Source: Reinekea blandensis MED297
Lineage (GTDB): Bacteria; Pseudomonadota; Gammaproteobacteria; Pseudomonadales; Natronospirillaceae
Length of the DNA: 64,000 nt
Assembly: GCF_000153185.1 (NCBI RefSeq)
Contig: NZ_CH724154.1
Span: forward strand, 125,736-189,735
Direction of reading: 5' to 3'
Of the stretch, positions 63,603 to 64,000 are shown in pieces. How positions within the stretch are numbered: the stretch's first letter is position 1; each line of letters begins with the position of its first letter. Under the pieces are notes generated by a model, which was not told the origin of the DNA, searched no databases, and saw only the letters and a list, made by a program, of their open reading frames with translations. The translations under genes were made by a program, and so were the position numbers.

Positions 63603-64000
63603 ATGGCCAAAAAATCCTTTTTCCTGAAGCGCCTGTACATCCAGGCTCAGGAACGCTGGGCCAACGGTATACAGAGCCGGGGTCAGCGATGGTTTGCGCA
63701 CATAGACGCAAACCTGGGCGATCATGCCTTTCTCCGAGCGTTCTGGAGTAACCTGCACCCCCTGACCCACAGTGTCTGGCGCAGTAATCAGCCTTCGCCA
63801 AGACGTATCCGTCGCTTGGCGCGTCGAGGTTTTCGTACCATTGTTAATCTGCGCGGCCCAAGTCGCTGGGGCTCTTATGCACTCGAGAAAGAAGCCTGCG
63901 AACAGTCCGGTCTGACACTGATTAACCACAAAATGTACTCGCGCCGGATGCCGACATTTAAGGAACTGCAGGCAACCAAAGCGCTGTTCGAATCGCTGGA
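63603..64000 (+). CDS. Protein-tyrosine-phosphatase-like protein, cut by window end
   Basis: 132 codons are visible from ATG 63603, the first start after an in-frame TAA, without an obvious ribosome site. The visible part has basic N-terminal helices and IRRLARRGFRTIVNLRGPS followed by YSRRMPTFKEL (key words FRTIVNLRG and SRRMP), as in the Siw14/DSP-type phosphatases. The Cys-x5-Arg catalytic loop would lie beyond the edge. Confidence 0.65.
   Translation, partial: MAKKSFFLKRLYIQAQERWANGIQSRGQRWFAHIDANLGDHAFLRAFWSNLHPLTHSVWRSNQPSPRRIRRLARRGFRTIVNLRGPSRWGSYALEKEACEQSGLTLINHKMYSRRMPTFKELQATKALFESL

Noticed and set aside
1..64000. CRISPR arrays, tRNA or rRNA genes, insertion sequences and prophage genes
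   Set aside because: I saw no regularly spaced repeats, no tRNA cloverleaf signatures outside coding regions and no transposase, integrase or phage structural proteins. Reading by eye can miss weak cases.

Overview
The window looks like chromosomal DNA from a facultatively anaerobic, motile or surface-living marine gammaproteobacterium. E. coli-type pfkA, pflB, pflA, ahpC/ahpF, oxyR, rimK, maoP and hdfR homologues are found beside families common in Oceanospirillales-like marine bacteria (imelysin/di-heme oxidase cassettes, HmuY lipoproteins, several c-di-GMP enzymes). A relative of Saccharospirillum or Reinekea would fit, but that is inference from gene content and moderate G+C, not a search result. 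I saw no IS element, prophage, tRNA, rRNA or CRISPR array.

Layout. 0-10 kb: the start of a GNAT-like acyltransferase, then an anaerobic glycolysis/fermentation block (pfkA, pflB, a membrane c-di-GMP phosphodiesterase, pflA, a sodium symporter). FNR-type boxes lie before pfkA and pflB, and a TGTAA-N5-TTACA palindrome lies before both pfkA and pflA. 10-17 kb: a choice-of-anchor I lipoprotein, an hdfR-like regulator overlapping an MscS channel, the rimK-rimB pair, maoP and a DUF418 membrane protein. 17-22 kb: peroxide defence (ahpF, ahpC, divergent oxyR), a 32-codon small ORF, a DUF-like membrane protein and a LOG-family hydrolase. 22-26 kb: a tightly overlapping minus-strand operon of GFA protein, fructosamine-kinase-like protein, EcKL-like kinase and inositol-phosphatase-like protein.

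26-57 kb is dominated by iron. There is a Fur-boxed siderophore uptake and release locus (esterase, ferric reductase, FatB/VctP-type ABC transporter), bfd divergent from a secreted EEP-family enzyme, two complementary bacterioferritin subunits, a heme locus (hmuTUV, hutX, hutZ, TonB receptor, tandem-HmuY lipoprotein) and a Fur-boxed imelysin / di-heme oxidoreductase / imelysin / DUF1513 operon. Between them lie unrelated genes: rpiB, ohr, a small AT-rich pilin plus PilC-like pair, GFA and GNAT proteins, a diguanylate cyclase, an AraC/SetA-type efflux pair and a META-domain lipoprotein. 57-64 kb: a 2OG-Fe(II) oxygenase, a GH13 glucosidase-like enzyme, an EamA exporter, a GGEEF diguanylate cyclase, a nitroreductase and the start of a tyrosine-phosphatase-like protein.

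Taken together the genes describe a cell that switches to mixed-acid fermentation without oxygen, scavenges siderophore and heme iron when starved, stores iron in a heteromeric ferritin and resists peroxides. Intergenic stretches over 300 bases are only 593-985 and 1949-2653; both are regulatory.
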